NCBI GenBank assembly: GCA_963706785.1 | Contig: CAVPNJ010000012.1 | Coordinates: 1-64,000, forward strand | Reading direction: 5' to 3' | Source of the DNA: Pollutimonas sp963706785 | Lineage (GTDB): Bacteria > Pseudomonadota > Gammaproteobacteria > Burkholderiales > Burkholderiaceae_B | Length of the DNA stretch: 64,000 nt | Shown: positions 1-8,283 of the stretch, one piece after another | Layout of the letters: every line of letters begins with the position of its first letter | Numbering within the stretch: the stretch's first letter is position 1 | Program-made: the position numbers and the translations under genes | Notes under the pieces: generated by a model | The model's input: the letters and a program-made list of their open reading frames with translations, nothing else | Told to the model about the DNA's origin: nothing | Database searches by the model: none

Positions 1-1266
1 GAGTGTTCCGACGATGGGCACGATGAAATTCCAAATCCAGTTCAGCTCGCCTCGCTGCTCGCGCCAGAAGAAGAGCAGGTTGCTCAGGTTGGTCAGGATG
101 TAGATGAGCACGATGATCAGCGTCGCGATCGTGCCGAGCAGTGCGAAGGCGAGGAGCGGGCCGCTCAGCGCGAAGCCAAGGACGATCGCCAGCACGATGC
201 CGAGCGCGCCCTGGACGTGCACCGCGATGTACGGAGTCTTGTATCGAGGGTGGATCTGGGCGAGCGCCCTCGGCAGGATGCCGACCCGACCTAGAGCGAA
301 GCCGACGCGTGACGCTGCGTTTGCGCCGGCGCTCGAGTTGGCGAACGCGCTGTTGACGATGGCGAGCAGAACGAGGATCGAAACAGGTCCCCAGACCTTC
401 GACGCGAGGCCGTCCCACGGGTCGCCGCCGTTGAAGAAGAAGAAGCCGTTCTTCGGGTCGGCGGCCAGGTTCGGGCCGAAGTACACCATGGCCGCGTAGT
501 AGCAGATCAGATAGAAGACCCCGATCAGCACGCACGAGAGGATCACGGCGCGCGGAATCGTGCGGCGCGGATCTTTGGTCTCCTCAGCCAGCGGGAGCGA
601 TGCCTCGAATCCGATGAATGCCAGAACCGTGTACACCATGCCGGCGAACACAGAGCCCCAACCGTGCGGGTTGCCGGTGGTTGGGCTGAAGACGCTGAGG
701 GTGTTGTTGGAGCCGGCCGCGATGATGAGCGTGATCGCCAGGGCCAGGAACACGACGATCTCGAAAGCCCCGAGATAGACGCCGGTCTGAGTCGAGATGT
801 GGACGCCGCGATAGACCAGGACCCACACGCCGATGCCGGCGATTGCGGCAAAGGGCGCCCAGAGCCACAGCGGCGTGCCGAAATGGTTGTTCAGGAACAC
901 GGCGATGACGTTTCCGAAGATCAGGTAGAGGAGCGGTGCGACCAGCGGCTCGGCCAGCATGAATCCCCACGCGACGAAGAAGCCAACCGCGGGGTGCAGG
1001 CCTCGCGCGCTGAAGGTGTAGAGGCCGCCGGCGGACGGGAGATGGCGCGCGAGCTGGCCGATGCTGATCGCCACTGTCAGGCACGCGACCAGCGCCAGGA
1101 TCACGGCGAGCGGCGTGGCTCCGCCTGCGTAGGTGACGGCAAAGATGATCGAGAAAGCGACAGCCGCTGCGGGCGCCATGTGGGTGATGGATTGAAAGAG
1201 CACCTGTGGGAGACCAATCGCGTCTCGCTGAAGGCCCGCGCCGGCCTGTTGAGTCCTGGTAGCCAT
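1..1266 (-). CDS. APC-family amino-acid permease, C-terminus cut by window edge
   Basis: Reading the minus strand from an ATG at 1266 gives an uninterrupted frame to base 1 (about 422 codons). The protein begins MATRTQQAGAGLQRDAIGL and goes straight into hydrophobic helices; the first carries the GGATPLAV type of glycine-rich unwound segment expected in APC transporters. A later cytoplasmic stretch, FEASLPLAEETKDPRRTIPRA without its first residue, is the classic APC loop after helix 6 (EE...P.RTIP). At least ten membrane segments are visible before the edge. A strong ribosome site (AGGAGG) lies just upstream of the start. It should import amino acids or amines in symport; the substrate cannot be told from sequence. 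The family is normally about 450-520 residues, so only the last one or two helices are missing. Confidence 0.88.
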   Translation of the reverse strand, partial: MATRTQQAGAGLQRDAIGLPQVLFQSITHMAPAAAVAFSIIFAVTYAGGATPLAVILALVACLTVAISIGQLARHLPSAGGLYTFSARGLHPAVGFFVAWGFMLAEPLVAPLLYLIFGNVIAVFLNNHFGTPLWLWAPFAAIAGIGVWVLVYRGVHISTQTGVYLGAFEIVVFLALAITLIIAAGSNNTLSVFSPTTGNPHGWGSVFAGMVYTVLAFIGFEASLPLAEETKDPRRTIPRAVILSCVLIGVFYLICYYAAMVYFGPNLAADPKNGFFFFNGGDPWDGLASKVWGPVSILVLLAIVNSAFANSSAGANAASRVGFALGRVGILPRALAQIHPRYKTPYIAVHVQGALGIVLAIVLGFALSGPLLAFALLGTIATLIIVLIYILTNLSNLLFFWREQRGELNWIWNFIVPIVGTL

Positions 1267-1368
1267 GAGTCCCTTCCTCCTCTGGCAATCGACCGCGTGT
1301 AGCGAGACTGATCGTAGGGGAGGCGGCCGCCGAATGGACGGCGGACTTGAGAGCCTGCCGGCCGTCGT

Positions 1369-2121
1369 CTACCTCCTGCGGTGGCCCACGAAGACATCCC
1401 GACCCAGGCCATCGAGATCTGATCGCGGAGTCTTGAGCACGAATCCGACCTCGCGCAGGAGCCGCCGCCAATCAGCGCGAGAGAAGAGGCCGTAGTGATG
1501 GCGATCGTGCTCGACGCGCATCCCGCCCGCGCGATCGCGAATGAGAATCGCAAAGTCGACGAAGTAGGTGGTGTCGGTTGGGATCGGGTCGGTGGTCCAC
1601 TGCAGGAAACGGACGCTGCCGCGTGCGGTGTCGTTGCCGCCCTGATCGAGGTTCTCGAAAAAGGTTTCGCGCACGAAGTCGGGCGACGAACAGCGCCGCG
1701 CCGCCGGGCCGGCAGTGCACAAAGGCGGTCTTCAGCGCGGCCCGCAGGTCGGACTCGGTGGTCATGTGGCAGATGGCGTCGTGCACGAACACCGCGTCGA
1801 ACGTGCGGCCCAGGCGCACCGTGCGTATGTCGCCCTGGACGTGCTCGCACTCGGGGTTGAGGGCGCGGCTGACCGCCAGCATGTTGGGCGACAGGTCCAC
1901 GAGCGTCATTTCAAATCGAGACTTGAGGTGATACGCGCTGTTGCCTCCCCCCGAACCGAGCTCGAGCACCGTGCGCGGAGGTGGACTGGAGGTCTCGCCA
2001 GCACGCGCTTGAAGAATGTCGCCTCCGATCTGTATTCCTCGGGGGTCGAGAACGTCGGCCACCATTCGGCAAGCTCCCCGTAGAGCTTTGGCTGCGCCTG
2101 AGAGGGATGCTGGCGGGTCAT
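1369..2121 (-). CDS. Class I SAM-dependent methyltransferase, frameshifted
   Basis: A Rossmann-fold methyltransferase can be read in three minus-strand frames. The start MTRQHPSQAQPKLYGELAEW (ATG at 2121) runs to about 2000; the middle frame holds motif I, VLELGSGGGNSAYHL, followed by LVDLSPNMLAVSR and the FDAVFVHDAICHM strand; the third frame, from about 1700 to the stop at 1369, gives the family C-terminal half ending DVFVGHRRR. The breaks near 2000 and 1700 are single-base indels and all motifs are kept, so sequencing error is more likely than gene decay. The start codon directly follows the stop of the upstream ArsR-type regulator (TAG then ATG), which implies translational coupling. The methyl acceptor is unknown. 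Confidence 0.72.
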
Positions 2122-3119
2122 CTACTGAAGTAGATACCGCTCGAGGTTGTGTTCCAGCTCGGTCAAAGCAACGCGACGCAGCCGATAGGTCCTGCGGCGG
2201 TCGCCGCCGACGCTTATCAAGCCTGACTCTCGCAGCACGTCAAGGTGGTGCAGAAGGGTGGTCAGCCCGATCGCCAGCCGGTTGGCGATCTCCTGCGCGG
2301 TGAGCTCTTCCACGGCGAGCAGTCGCAGTATCGCAGCCGCCTCTCGTCGGCAACGCCGTGGAACCGCGCAAGCAGCTCCGCCGGTGGACCGGTGTCCTTG
2401 AACGAAGGCTGTCCGAGCCAGCGGGTAGCAGATGAGCTTGGTCGAGTTGGTGGTCGAACACGTGCGAGTTCGGCCAGATCGACCAGCGACGGGATGAGGA
2501 GCACGGCGTTGATGCCCGGCTCGGCGACGTAGTCCCAGCCGTCCATCACGGCGGCGATCATCTGCTCAGCGCGCAGCGTCCGTGCCTGGAACCGGCGCCT
2601 CGCAACCTCCGCGTGCAGTGCATCTGGTTCGTGCTGCGCCTCGAAGAACTTCTGCCAGCGGCGCAGGCCGCCCAGGACCCGGCGACGCGTCTCCCACGCG
2701 GTGAGGGGAAGGAGCGCAGCGAGCGCCGACTGCCATCGGGCGTCGTCGGGGTAGCTGGTCGCGACGAATTCACGGATCGCGGCGGGATCGCCGTCCACAG
2801 CCGCGGCGATGACTTCTGGCCGCGTCGCCCGCCGGAAGTAGCGGACGTAAAAGCCGACCAGGCGCAGCTTCAGCTCTCGCGGGTGCATCGCCTGGACCTG
2901 CTTGATGAACGAGGTCACGTCGCGGGGAGGTGCGGTGTCGTACGCGACGCTCAGCAGGTGTGCCCACACGTAATCGCAACCACCCGCGATGCTGCGAACC
3001 TCCGTGACGAGCTCGGCGGGCGCGTCTCGGTTGCCGGCGCTCGTGGCCGCCGCAATCGAAAGGACGAACTCGTAAGCGGGCGAGGCGTCGATCTCCAGAC
3101 GCAGGCGTTGGACGGCCAT
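2122..3119 (-). CDS. ArsR-type winged-helix regulator with long N-terminal domain, frameshifted
   Basis: The start at 3119 (MAVQRLRLEIDASPAYEFVL) leads into an alpha-helical N-terminal domain of about 230 residues. The C-terminal part is an ArsR-like winged helix: PAELLARFHGVADERRLR, then in another frame VEELTAQEIANRLAIGLTTL, LHHLDVLRESGLI and the wing GGDRRRTYRLRR, ending at 2122. Between about 2330 and 2460 the frame changes at least twice, which leaves the linker uncertain. This layout (large N-terminal domain plus C-terminal HTH) is known in actinobacterial and chloroflexal ArsR/SmtB relatives. It is followed without a gap by the methyltransferase and is divergent from the aldo/keto reductase, so either could be its target. 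No metal-binding cysteines are seen. Confidence 0.65.
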
Positions 3120-3188
3120 CGACGGCAGTCTACTTCGATCAACTTCGTAGTGTCGGTTGCGACTTTGACCGAACTAGATTGACGGCGA

Positions 3189-4209
3189 ATGAAGTACCGG
3201 ATCCTTGGCAGCTCCGCGCTTCGCGTCAGCGAGGTCGCCCTCGGCACGATGACCTTCGGTGAGCGATGGGGATGGGGTGCATCCCTTCGACGAGTCACGC
3301 CTCATGCTCGATCTGTTCGTCGACCGCAGCGGCAACTTCGTCGATACGGCCAGCAACTACACGGACGGGGAATCAGAGGAGCAGCTGGGCGAGCTGCTGG
3401 AAGGCCGTCGCGACAGGATCGTTCTCGCCACCAAGTACACGCTGACGAGCCGGCCTGACGATCCCAACGCAGGCGGCAATCACCGCAAGAACCTCGTGCA
3501 GACGGTGGAGCAGAGCTTGCGGCGCCTGCGCACCGACCGCATCGACCTTCTCTGGATGCACATGTGGGATGGCATCACTCCGATCGACGACGTGGTCCGA
3601 GCGCTCGATGACCTCGTGTCGGCCGGCAAGGTGCTGGCGATCGGGATCTCGGACACGCCCGCGTGGATCGTTTCCCGTGCAGCGCGATTACCGAGCTGCG
3701 CGGATGGACGCGGCCGTCGGCCATCCAGCTTCCGTACAGCCTGTCCAGCCGTGATGCCGAGCGTGAGCTGCTGCCGATGGCCGCCAGCCTGGGTCTCGGC
3801 GTGCTCGTGTGGGGGATCCTCGACGGGGGCGTGTTGACCGGCAAGTACAGCGACAGGCGGCAGGGCCCGCGGCGCTACGGCGACCATTCGCCGGATGAGC
3901 GTCACGCTCGTCTGGCCGCATTCGTCCGCGAGACGGCCGGCGCTTGCGGCGCCTCTCCCGCCCAGGTCTGCATCGCGTGGGTGCTCGCGCAGACGAACAC
4001 GGGCCAACGTGATTCCGATCCTTGGCGCGCGCACCGCTGAGCAGCTGGCGGACAACCTCGCTGCGCTTGACGTGGCGCTGCCGCCGGAGTTGCTGGCGAG
4101 CCTGGACGAGGCGTCGGCGATCAAGCTGGGGTTTCCGAGCAGCTTCCTGGCCGACGACGAGGTGGTCCAGCTCATCTTCGGCACGACGCGCGACCTGATC
4201 GGCGGCTAA
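3189..4209 (+). CDS. Aldo/keto reductase, three frameshifts
   Basis: The start MKYRILGSSALRVSEVALGT is the usual beginning of an aldo/keto reductase (AKR, TIM barrel, NADPH-dependent). Later pieces include NFVDTASNYTDGESEEQLGE with the catalytic Asp and Tyr, LATKYTLTSR with the catalytic Lys, RIDLLWMHMWD with the catalytic His, PYSLSSRDAERELLPMA, and VIPILGARTAEQLADNLAAL, the NADPH phosphate-binding segment. To join them the reading frame must change near 3280, 3680 and 4010. About 340 residues in total, as usual for the Tas/YajO/AKR11-like group. The gene is divergent from the ArsR-type regulator, 69 bases away. Substrate unknown; the frameshifts are probably consensus errors. Confidence 0.75.
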
Positions 4210-4223
4210 CTCTCGCGTCGCTC

Positions 4224-4273
4224 TTGACATCTGGCTCGCGCCGGCTGTATTCTTCCGATTAGCTAATTAGCTA
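4224..4273 (+). promoter_or_regulatory. Sigma-70-type promoter with palindromic ArsR operator
   Basis: TTGACA at 4224-4229 and TATTCT at 4248-4253 are separated by 18 bases, a good vegetative promoter. Just downstream, at 4260-4273, lies the perfect 14-base palindrome TAGCTAATTAGCTA, which would cover the transcription start. It is followed by the ribosome site AGGTAGGA and the ArsR gene at 4289. A-T-rich palindromes over the start site are the usual operators of ArsR repressors, so self-repression is the natural reading. Confidence 0.75.
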
Positions 4274-4288
4274 GGTAGGAAAATAAGC

Positions 4289-4642
4289 ATGGCAACCGCA
4301 ACCGATCAATTGAGCGCGACGTTCGCGGCGCTGGCGGATCCGACCCGCCGGGCCATCCTCGCCCGCCTGGCCACGGGCGAGGCGTCCGTGACGGAGCTGG
4401 CTGCGCCATTCGAGCTGAGCCTTCCCGGGGTCTCGAAGCACCTGAAGGTGCTGCAGCGCGCCGGGCTCATCACCCAGGGAAGGAAAGCCCAATGGCGGCC
4501 TTGCCGTCTTGAGCCAGGCCGGTTCAAGGACATCGCCGACTGGACCGAGGGCTACCGCCGCTTCTGGGACGAGAGCTTCGACCGACTCGACGAATATCTG
4601 CTGGAAGTCACCAAGGAGAAGAAAGACGATGAGCGAAAGTAA
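4289..4642 (+). CDS. ArsR-family transcriptional repressor
   Basis: A 117-residue winged-helix protein. ALADPTRRAILARLATG is the hallmark first helix pair, SVTELAAPFELSLPGVSKHL is the helix-turn-helix with recognition helix, and LKVLQRAGLITQGRKAQWR is the wing. The C-terminal helix DIADWTEGYRRFWDESFDRL is typical of ArsR proteins paired with SRPBCC (AHSA1) genes. There is no CXC metal site, so it probably senses something other than thiophilic metals, or acts without a ligand. It is the first gene of an operon with the SRPBCC protein and sits behind a promoter with an operator-like palindrome. Confidence 0.9.
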   Translation: MATATDQLSATFAALADPTRRAILARLATGEASVTELAAPFELSLPGVSKHLKVLQRAGLITQGRKAQWRPCRLEPGRFKDIADWTEGYRRFWDESFDRLDEYLLEVTKEKKDDERK

Positions 4643-4664
4643 GGTTGGGAGAGGAACAAGCACC

Positions 4665-5156
4665 ATGGCCAAAGCCGAGTATCGGATCGAACCCGGCAAG
4701 CAGGAGATGTTCGCGACCCGCGTTTTCGACGCGCCGAGGGACCTCGTGTTCAAGGCGTGCACCGACCCAGATCTCATTGCCAGGTGGTGGGGGCCTCGGC
4801 GCTACACGACGATCGTGGACAAGCTGGAGGCCAAGCCCGGGGGCATGTGGCGATTTGTCCAGAAGGACACGACGGGCAACGAGTTCGCTTTTCACGGGGT
4901 GTACCACGAGGTCAGCGCCCCGGCTCGCACAGTGCAGACCTTCGAGTACGAAGGGGTGCCGGGGCATGTCCTGCTCGACACCTCGACTTTCGAGGAGTTC
5001 GAAGGCAAGACCAGGTTGACGCAGCAGTCGGTCTTCCAGTCGGTGGAGGACCGCGATGGAATGGTCCAGTCGGGCATGGAGGAAGGGGCCACGGAGTCAA
5101 TGGACCGGCTGGCCGAGCTGCTGGCCGAGCTGGTCAAGGAGAGAGGAGTTCGGTAG
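4665..5156 (+). CDS. SRPBCC (AHSA1-like) domain protein
   Basis: A helix-grip fold protein of about 163 residues. The start EYRIEPGKQEMFATRVFDAP, then LVFKACTDPDLIARWWGPR, is the standard opening of the AHSA1/START-like family, with W-W-G-P intact; GMWRFVQKDTTGNEFAFHG and SVEDRDGMVQSGMEEGATE match the later part. I chose ATG 4665 because it fits the family N-terminus and has GAGAGG upstream. An in-frame ATG at 4629 overlaps the ArsR stop and could add 12 residues. Such proteins bind small hydrophobic ligands; the partner ArsR commonly controls them, and a ligand-sensing or detoxifying role is inferred only. Confidence 0.85.
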   Translation: MAKAEYRIEPGKQEMFATRVFDAPRDLVFKACTDPDLIARWWGPRRYTTIVDKLEAKPGGMWRFVQKDTTGNEFAFHGVYHEVSAPARTVQTFEYEGVPGHVLLDTSTFEEFEGKTRLTQQSVFQSVEDRDGMVQSGMEEGATESMDRLAELLAELVKERGVR

Positions 5157-5275
5157 CGCGAAGGTCGCTCGTTGGGGGGCGCCCCCAAGCATGCGCTACG
5201 GGGCGCCCAACCATGGCAGCGGACAATGCTGCGATTGAGCGAGCTTCGGGCTCGCATTGAAAGGGGGTTGAGCAA

Positions 5276-5620
5276 ATGACTGTCGACGAGTTCGTCAAGG
5301 CGAAAGTGGCGCCGGAGTTCAAGCCGGTGGTCGCCACGATTCGAGCGGTGATGAAGGAGACAGCTCCGAGCGCTGAAGAGGTGATGAGCTACGGCATGCC
5401 CGTTTACAAGGGCAAGTCACTGTTTGCCTGGATCAATCCACCCAAGAAGGATGTGACTCTGAGCTTTACGCGAGGGGTCAAGCTGGAAGACAAGTACAAC
5501 CTGCTGCGCGGCACCGCAAAAGCCGGCACCAGGCACGTGAAGATGCGAACCGTTGCCGACGTGAACAAGCCGGCCCTCAAGTACTACATCAAGCAGGCGC
5601 TGAAGCTCGACAAAGCCTGA
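5276..5620 (+). CDS. DUF1801-domain protein
   Basis: A 114-residue protein, MTVDEFVKAKVAPEFKPVVA at the start, with SAEEVMSYGMPVYKGKSLFA and LSFTRGVKLEDKYNLLRGTA, which match the small YdhG/DUF1801 fold found in many soil bacteria. A ribosome site (AAAGGGG) lies upstream. The function of the family is not established. It follows the ArsR-SRPBCC pair on the same strand after 119 bases and may share its transcript; proteins of this type are often found next to SRPBCC genes. Confidence 0.8.
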   Translation: MTVDEFVKAKVAPEFKPVVATIRAVMKETAPSAEEVMSYGMPVYKGKSLFAWINPPKKDVTLSFTRGVKLEDKYNLLRGTAKAGTRHVKMRTVADVNKPALKYYIKQALKLDKA

Positions 5621-5655
5621 CCGTTTCTATTCGCTTGCGGGCCGCGTTCTGTGGC

Positions 5656-6237
5656 TCAGTTGTGCACTACTGACGGGTCGACGTCATTCAACGCATCGAT
5701 AACCAGGGGAAAGAAGTCGCCAACGTAAGTCATCGCCGCTTGAAGCACAGCGTCCTTGCTGCCGTGGGCCGTGACAGAGATCAGGGTTTTCAAATGCGCA
5801 ATTCCCTTCGGAATTTGGGTTCGAAAGACCTGGTCGTCTGACGAGAACTGCGCGGGAGCCGTGATGCCCTGGAGCAATTGCCGAAATCGCTCGTGAACAA
5901 CAAGACTCTTCAGCATCCTGGCCCGGCACTTCGATGGGTCCACGAACTGCACCTCGTTGGGTGCCGCCGGAGAGACCTTGCCAAGACACACCAGCGCTGC
6001 GACGTTGGTCGTCGCTGTTGCCTCGTCGGCAGCCTGGATCTGGATCCAGTAGTTCCTGATGAGCGCCACGTACCTTTGGGTGGCGGCGTCAGGTGTTGGC
6101 GAGGCGACAGGGGTTTGGGTTGGGGTCGGCGCAGGCGCGGCGGCGTGTGTTGGCGAGGTGCCACACGCCGCCGACAGAGCAACGACGAGCGCGCCGAGCA
6201 TCAAAAGCAGGCCGGTATGGAACGGCCGTCCTGTCAT
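5656..6237 (-). CDS. Lipoprotein of unknown function
   Basis: From the ATG at 6237 the protein starts MTGRPFHTGLLLMLGALVVA followed by LSAAC, a clean lipobox, then a Thr/Pro/Ala-rich linker (PAPTPTQTPVASPTP) and a folded part of about 130 mostly helical residues with two cysteines. A second possible start lies nine codons upstream at 6264, but the shorter form gives a better signal peptide. I do not recognise the globular part. It lies 28 bases downstream of the SnoaL-like gene on the same strand, so the two may be one transcript. Confidence 0.7.
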   Translation of the reverse strand: MTGRPFHTGLLLMLGALVVALSAACGTSPTHAAAPAPTPTQTPVASPTPDAATQRYVALIRNYWIQIQAADEATATTNVAALVCLGKVSPAAPNEVQFVDPSKCRARMLKSLVVHERFRQLLQGITAPAQFSSDDQVFRTQIPKGIAHLKTLISVTAHGSKDAVLQAAMTYVGDFFPLVIDALNDVDPSVVHN

Positions 6238-6265
6238 TGAGTCGCCGAGTCGATGCCGGACCACC

Positions 6266-6694
6266 TCAAGCTGTGGCTTCAGCCCCGACCAGGCCCAGCT
6301 GGGTCATCAGGTCCATGACGTCTATGTAGTGGCGCAGGTAGGTGATCTTTCCGTTTGAGACGCGCTGCACCGCGACGTAGTCGATGGTGACGCTCTTGCC
6401 GGTCGGCGGCACGTCGCCAGTGGGCAGGCGCATGACGCCGGTGTGCTTGCCCGTGAACGTCCCCTCTCCGATCACCTGATCGGCATCGCCGACCACGTTG
6501 TGGTACCGGACCTGTCGGTCAGGGAAAGCGACGGTCCAGAGTTGAAACCATTGCCGAAAGCCGTCGCGCCCTCGGAGATTGATGCCTCCTGACGAAGGCA
6601 GCTCGATGTCCGAGCTCGCGAGGGATACGAACCTCTCTTCATCCTTGGCGTTGAAAGCGTCGACCGCCTGCTCGAGCACCTGCTTCGCTGACAT
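6266..6694 (-). CDS. SnoaL-like / ester cyclase family protein (NTF2-like fold)
   Basis: A 142-residue NTF2-like protein. AVDAFNAKDEERFVSLAS, GRDGFRQWFQLWTVAFPDRQ, TFTGKHTGVMRLPTGDVPPT and HYIDVMDLMTQLGL follow the pattern of the SnoaL-like polyketide cyclase and ester cyclase family, including the FPD and the TG(K)H motif near the active-site pocket. A ribosome site (GGGAGGG) precedes the ATG at 6694. About 38 bases further up is a copy of the sigma-type motif shared with the ECF sigma gene. Many such proteins have no known substrate. Confidence 0.8.
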   Translation of the reverse strand: MSAKQVLEQAVDAFNAKDEERFVSLASSDIELPSSGGINLRGRDGFRQWFQLWTVAFPDRQVRYHNVVGDADQVIGEGTFTGKHTGVMRLPTGDVPPTGKSVTIDYVAVQRVSNGKITYLRHYIDVMDLMTQLGLVGAEATA

Positions 6695-6731
6695 CGCTCT
6701 GCCCTCCCAAAATGTGACCGGCTCTTATCAG

Positions 6732-6763
6732 CTATACGTCGGCAGGAGGTCGAACTCCGTCAG
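6732..6763 (-). promoter_or_regulatory. ECF-type promoter copy 1, upstream of SnoaL-like gene
   Basis: On the minus strand the sequence reads CTGACGGA, 17 bases, CGTATAG. The same two blocks with the same 17-base spacing occur upstream of the lipoprotein gene (8221-8252) and of the ECF sigma gene itself (8284-8315). Here the -10-like block ends at 6732 and the ATG is at 6694, leaving room for a short leader with a ribosome site. Confidence 0.7.
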
Positions 6764-6774
6764 GAATCTATTGA

Positions 6775-7506
6775 CTAGGGCGTGAGTACCAGGAACACCC
6801 GTCCGGCATTCAGGTTTGGGTACGCGTGGTCGAGGTCGTCGATCGCATGAATCAGCTGGGCGAACGTGATTCGGGTGCCGTGGCCGAGCGTGATCCCGGG
6901 GTCATTGAGGATGAAGTTTCCGGACAGGTCGTAGCCCACGACGACGAGGTAGTGCGACACCGACCACCCAGGCTGCTCGTGGTGCGTGAAGTAGCCGGGA
7001 TAGCTCGGGTTGCCCAGGCCGTGCGTGCGCACGCCGACGATGAGCGGCCGCCCTAGGGCCAGCTGTTCATCCATCACCATCCGGTCGGCGGGAAGGATCG
7101 CGTAGGCCCAACCCATGTGCTGTTCGGCGACCTGGCCTACCTGCTGAGGGGTCAAATCGACAGCCGGCTTCCACAGCGTGATCTGGTTGATGGCGCGCTC
7201 GGCCGTCATCGGATCGATCAAGCGACCCGAGTGGTCGCCCTTAAGGTATCGATCGACCATCAGCAGGCTTGCCTCTTCGCACGTGTGCTGCCGCTGCGCC
7301 CAGTCTCCAAGCGGAGCTTGCGACGTGAACGGAACGCGCAAGAGGACAGCTCGAGGCAGATCGACGACCTGGGTCGCACGCGTGGTCGAGGCGATCGGCG
7401 TGGGTGTTGGCGCCACGTCCGAGACATGTCGCGCCGCGGCTGAAGCCTGGTAAAGGCAGGAGCTCGCCGCAAGGGCTGACAGGCAGAGTGCAACCATGCG
7501 TTTCAC
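6775..7506 (-). CDS. Exported C39-like cysteine peptidase family protein
   Basis: A 243-residue protein with an N-terminal signal peptide (MKRMVALCLSALAASSCLYQ, possible lipobox at Cys17), a Thr/Pro linker and a Peptidase_C39_2 type papain-like domain. The domain starts at VPFTSQAPLGDWAQRQHTCE, with the Cys in HTCEEASLLM as nucleophile, SVSHYLVVVGYD supplying the His and FILNDPG the Asp. The triad therefore looks intact. Such proteins act outside the cell on unknown peptides or peptidoglycan. It lies between the SnoaL-like and second lipoprotein genes, in the group flanked by the shared sigma motifs, and is probably transcribed with the lipoprotein upstream of it (24-base gap). Confidence 0.82.
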   Translation of the reverse strand: MKRMVALCLSALAASSCLYQASAAARHVSDVAPTPTPIASTTRATQVVDLPRAVLLRVPFTSQAPLGDWAQRQHTCEEASLLMVDRYLKGDHSGRLIDPMTAERAINQITLWKPAVDLTPQQVGQVAEQHMGWAYAILPADRMVMDEQLALGRPLIVGVRTHGLGNPSYPGYFTHHEQPGWSVSHYLVVVGYDLSGNFILNDPGITLGHGTRITFAQLIHAIDDLDHAYPNLNAGRVFLVLTP

Positions 7507-7530
7507 TGCGTCACTCGTCGAAGCGCCATC

Positions 7531-8184
7531 TCAGTTAGTGGGCACGTTGACCGCGATCACCTCCGTGAACGAGGGGCCGTCCACCTGGAAGCTTATGCAG
7601 CCGGTCCAGCCGCTGGCGATGCCCTGGCGCCAGACCCAGTGGACGTAGTTGGTGCCGTTGACAAGGTAAGTCGGGGAGGGTGGATGCGCGGTGTCGAACG
7701 CAAGGTCCGTGTACAGAGGCCCGAACGTCGGCTCCGTGTCGAACACTTTGCCCGTGGCATAAGGGCCGATGAAGACGACGGGATGGTTGGGCACTTTCAG
7801 GTCGCGCCCGCGCAGCAGAACCGGCCCCGCCAGCCCGGGCTTGGTCATGGCGCTCACATCGTAGAAGTCGCCCCAGGCCGTGTGCGTGTGCACGCCGCCC
7901 ATGACGTAAACGGGTGCGGTTCCCCAAAGGTTGGTGTCGGGGTTCAGGGTGTCTTTGTGACAGGCCTGGCCGGCGCGAAGAAGCGGAACCCTCATCGGCC
8001 GAGCCTCGAGCTTTGCCAACTCCGCCGTGTCGGCAGGGCTCAGGGTCGGCGATGCGCTTGCGGACGGGGTCGGCGACCCCTGCGCTGCGGTAGGTGATTG
8101 GGAAGCGGCAGATGGCTGCCCACAAGCAAGGGTCACCAAAACGAGAAGGACCTGGAAACTGCTGATCGCCAAACGACGAGCCAC
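7531..8184 (-). CDS. Lipoprotein of unknown function
   Basis: Signal peptide with lipobox (VLVLVTLACG), a long Ser/Thr/Pro/Ala linker, then about 155 residues with YVMGGVHTHTAWGDFYDVSA, PVVFIGPYATGKVFDTEP and WTGCISFQVDGPSF, not recognised as a known family. Two cysteines in the globular part (in GQACHK and GWTGCI) could pair. I prefer the GTG at 8184 because GGAGG lies eight bases upstream; a GTG at 8193 is the alternative. A sigma-type motif identical in layout to that of the ECF sigma gene lies upstream at 8221-8252. Likely a member of that sigma factor's regulon. Confidence 0.7.
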   Translation of the reverse strand: MARRLAISSFQVLLVLVTLACGQPSAASQSPTAAQGSPTPSASASPTLSPADTAELAKLEARPMRVPLLRAGQACHKDTLNPDTNLWGTAPVYVMGGVHTHTAWGDFYDVSAMTKPGLAGPVLLRGRDLKVPNHPVVFIGPYATGKVFDTEPTFGPLYTDLAFDTAHPPSPTYLVNGTNYVHWVWRQGIASGWTGCISFQVDGPSFTEVIAVNVPTN

Positions 8185-8220
8185 AGACCTCACCTCCAGC
8201 GAGATTTGGACCTCTGCTGG

Positions 8221-8252
8221 CTATACGCGCCGGCGCACCTGATTTCCGTCAG
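8221..8252 (-). promoter_or_regulatory. ECF-type promoter copy 2, upstream of lipoprotein gene
   Basis: The minus strand reads CTGACGGA, 17 bases, CGTATAG, ending at 8221, with the lipoprotein start at 8184. It lies back to back with copy 3 on the plus strand, forming a divergent promoter pair. Confidence 0.72.
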
Positions 8253-8283
8253 GGACTTTTTGGCCGGTTACGGGGCTAGATTG

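Noticed and set aside
664..1302. Long plus-strand reading frame opposite the permease
   Set aside because: Its protein is charged low-complexity sequence with no family pattern; the minus-strand permease explains the region.
3130..3150. Repeated ACTTCG between the ArsR-type regulator and the aldo/keto reductase
   Set aside because: Could be half of an operator, but symmetry is poor and the match is too short to support.
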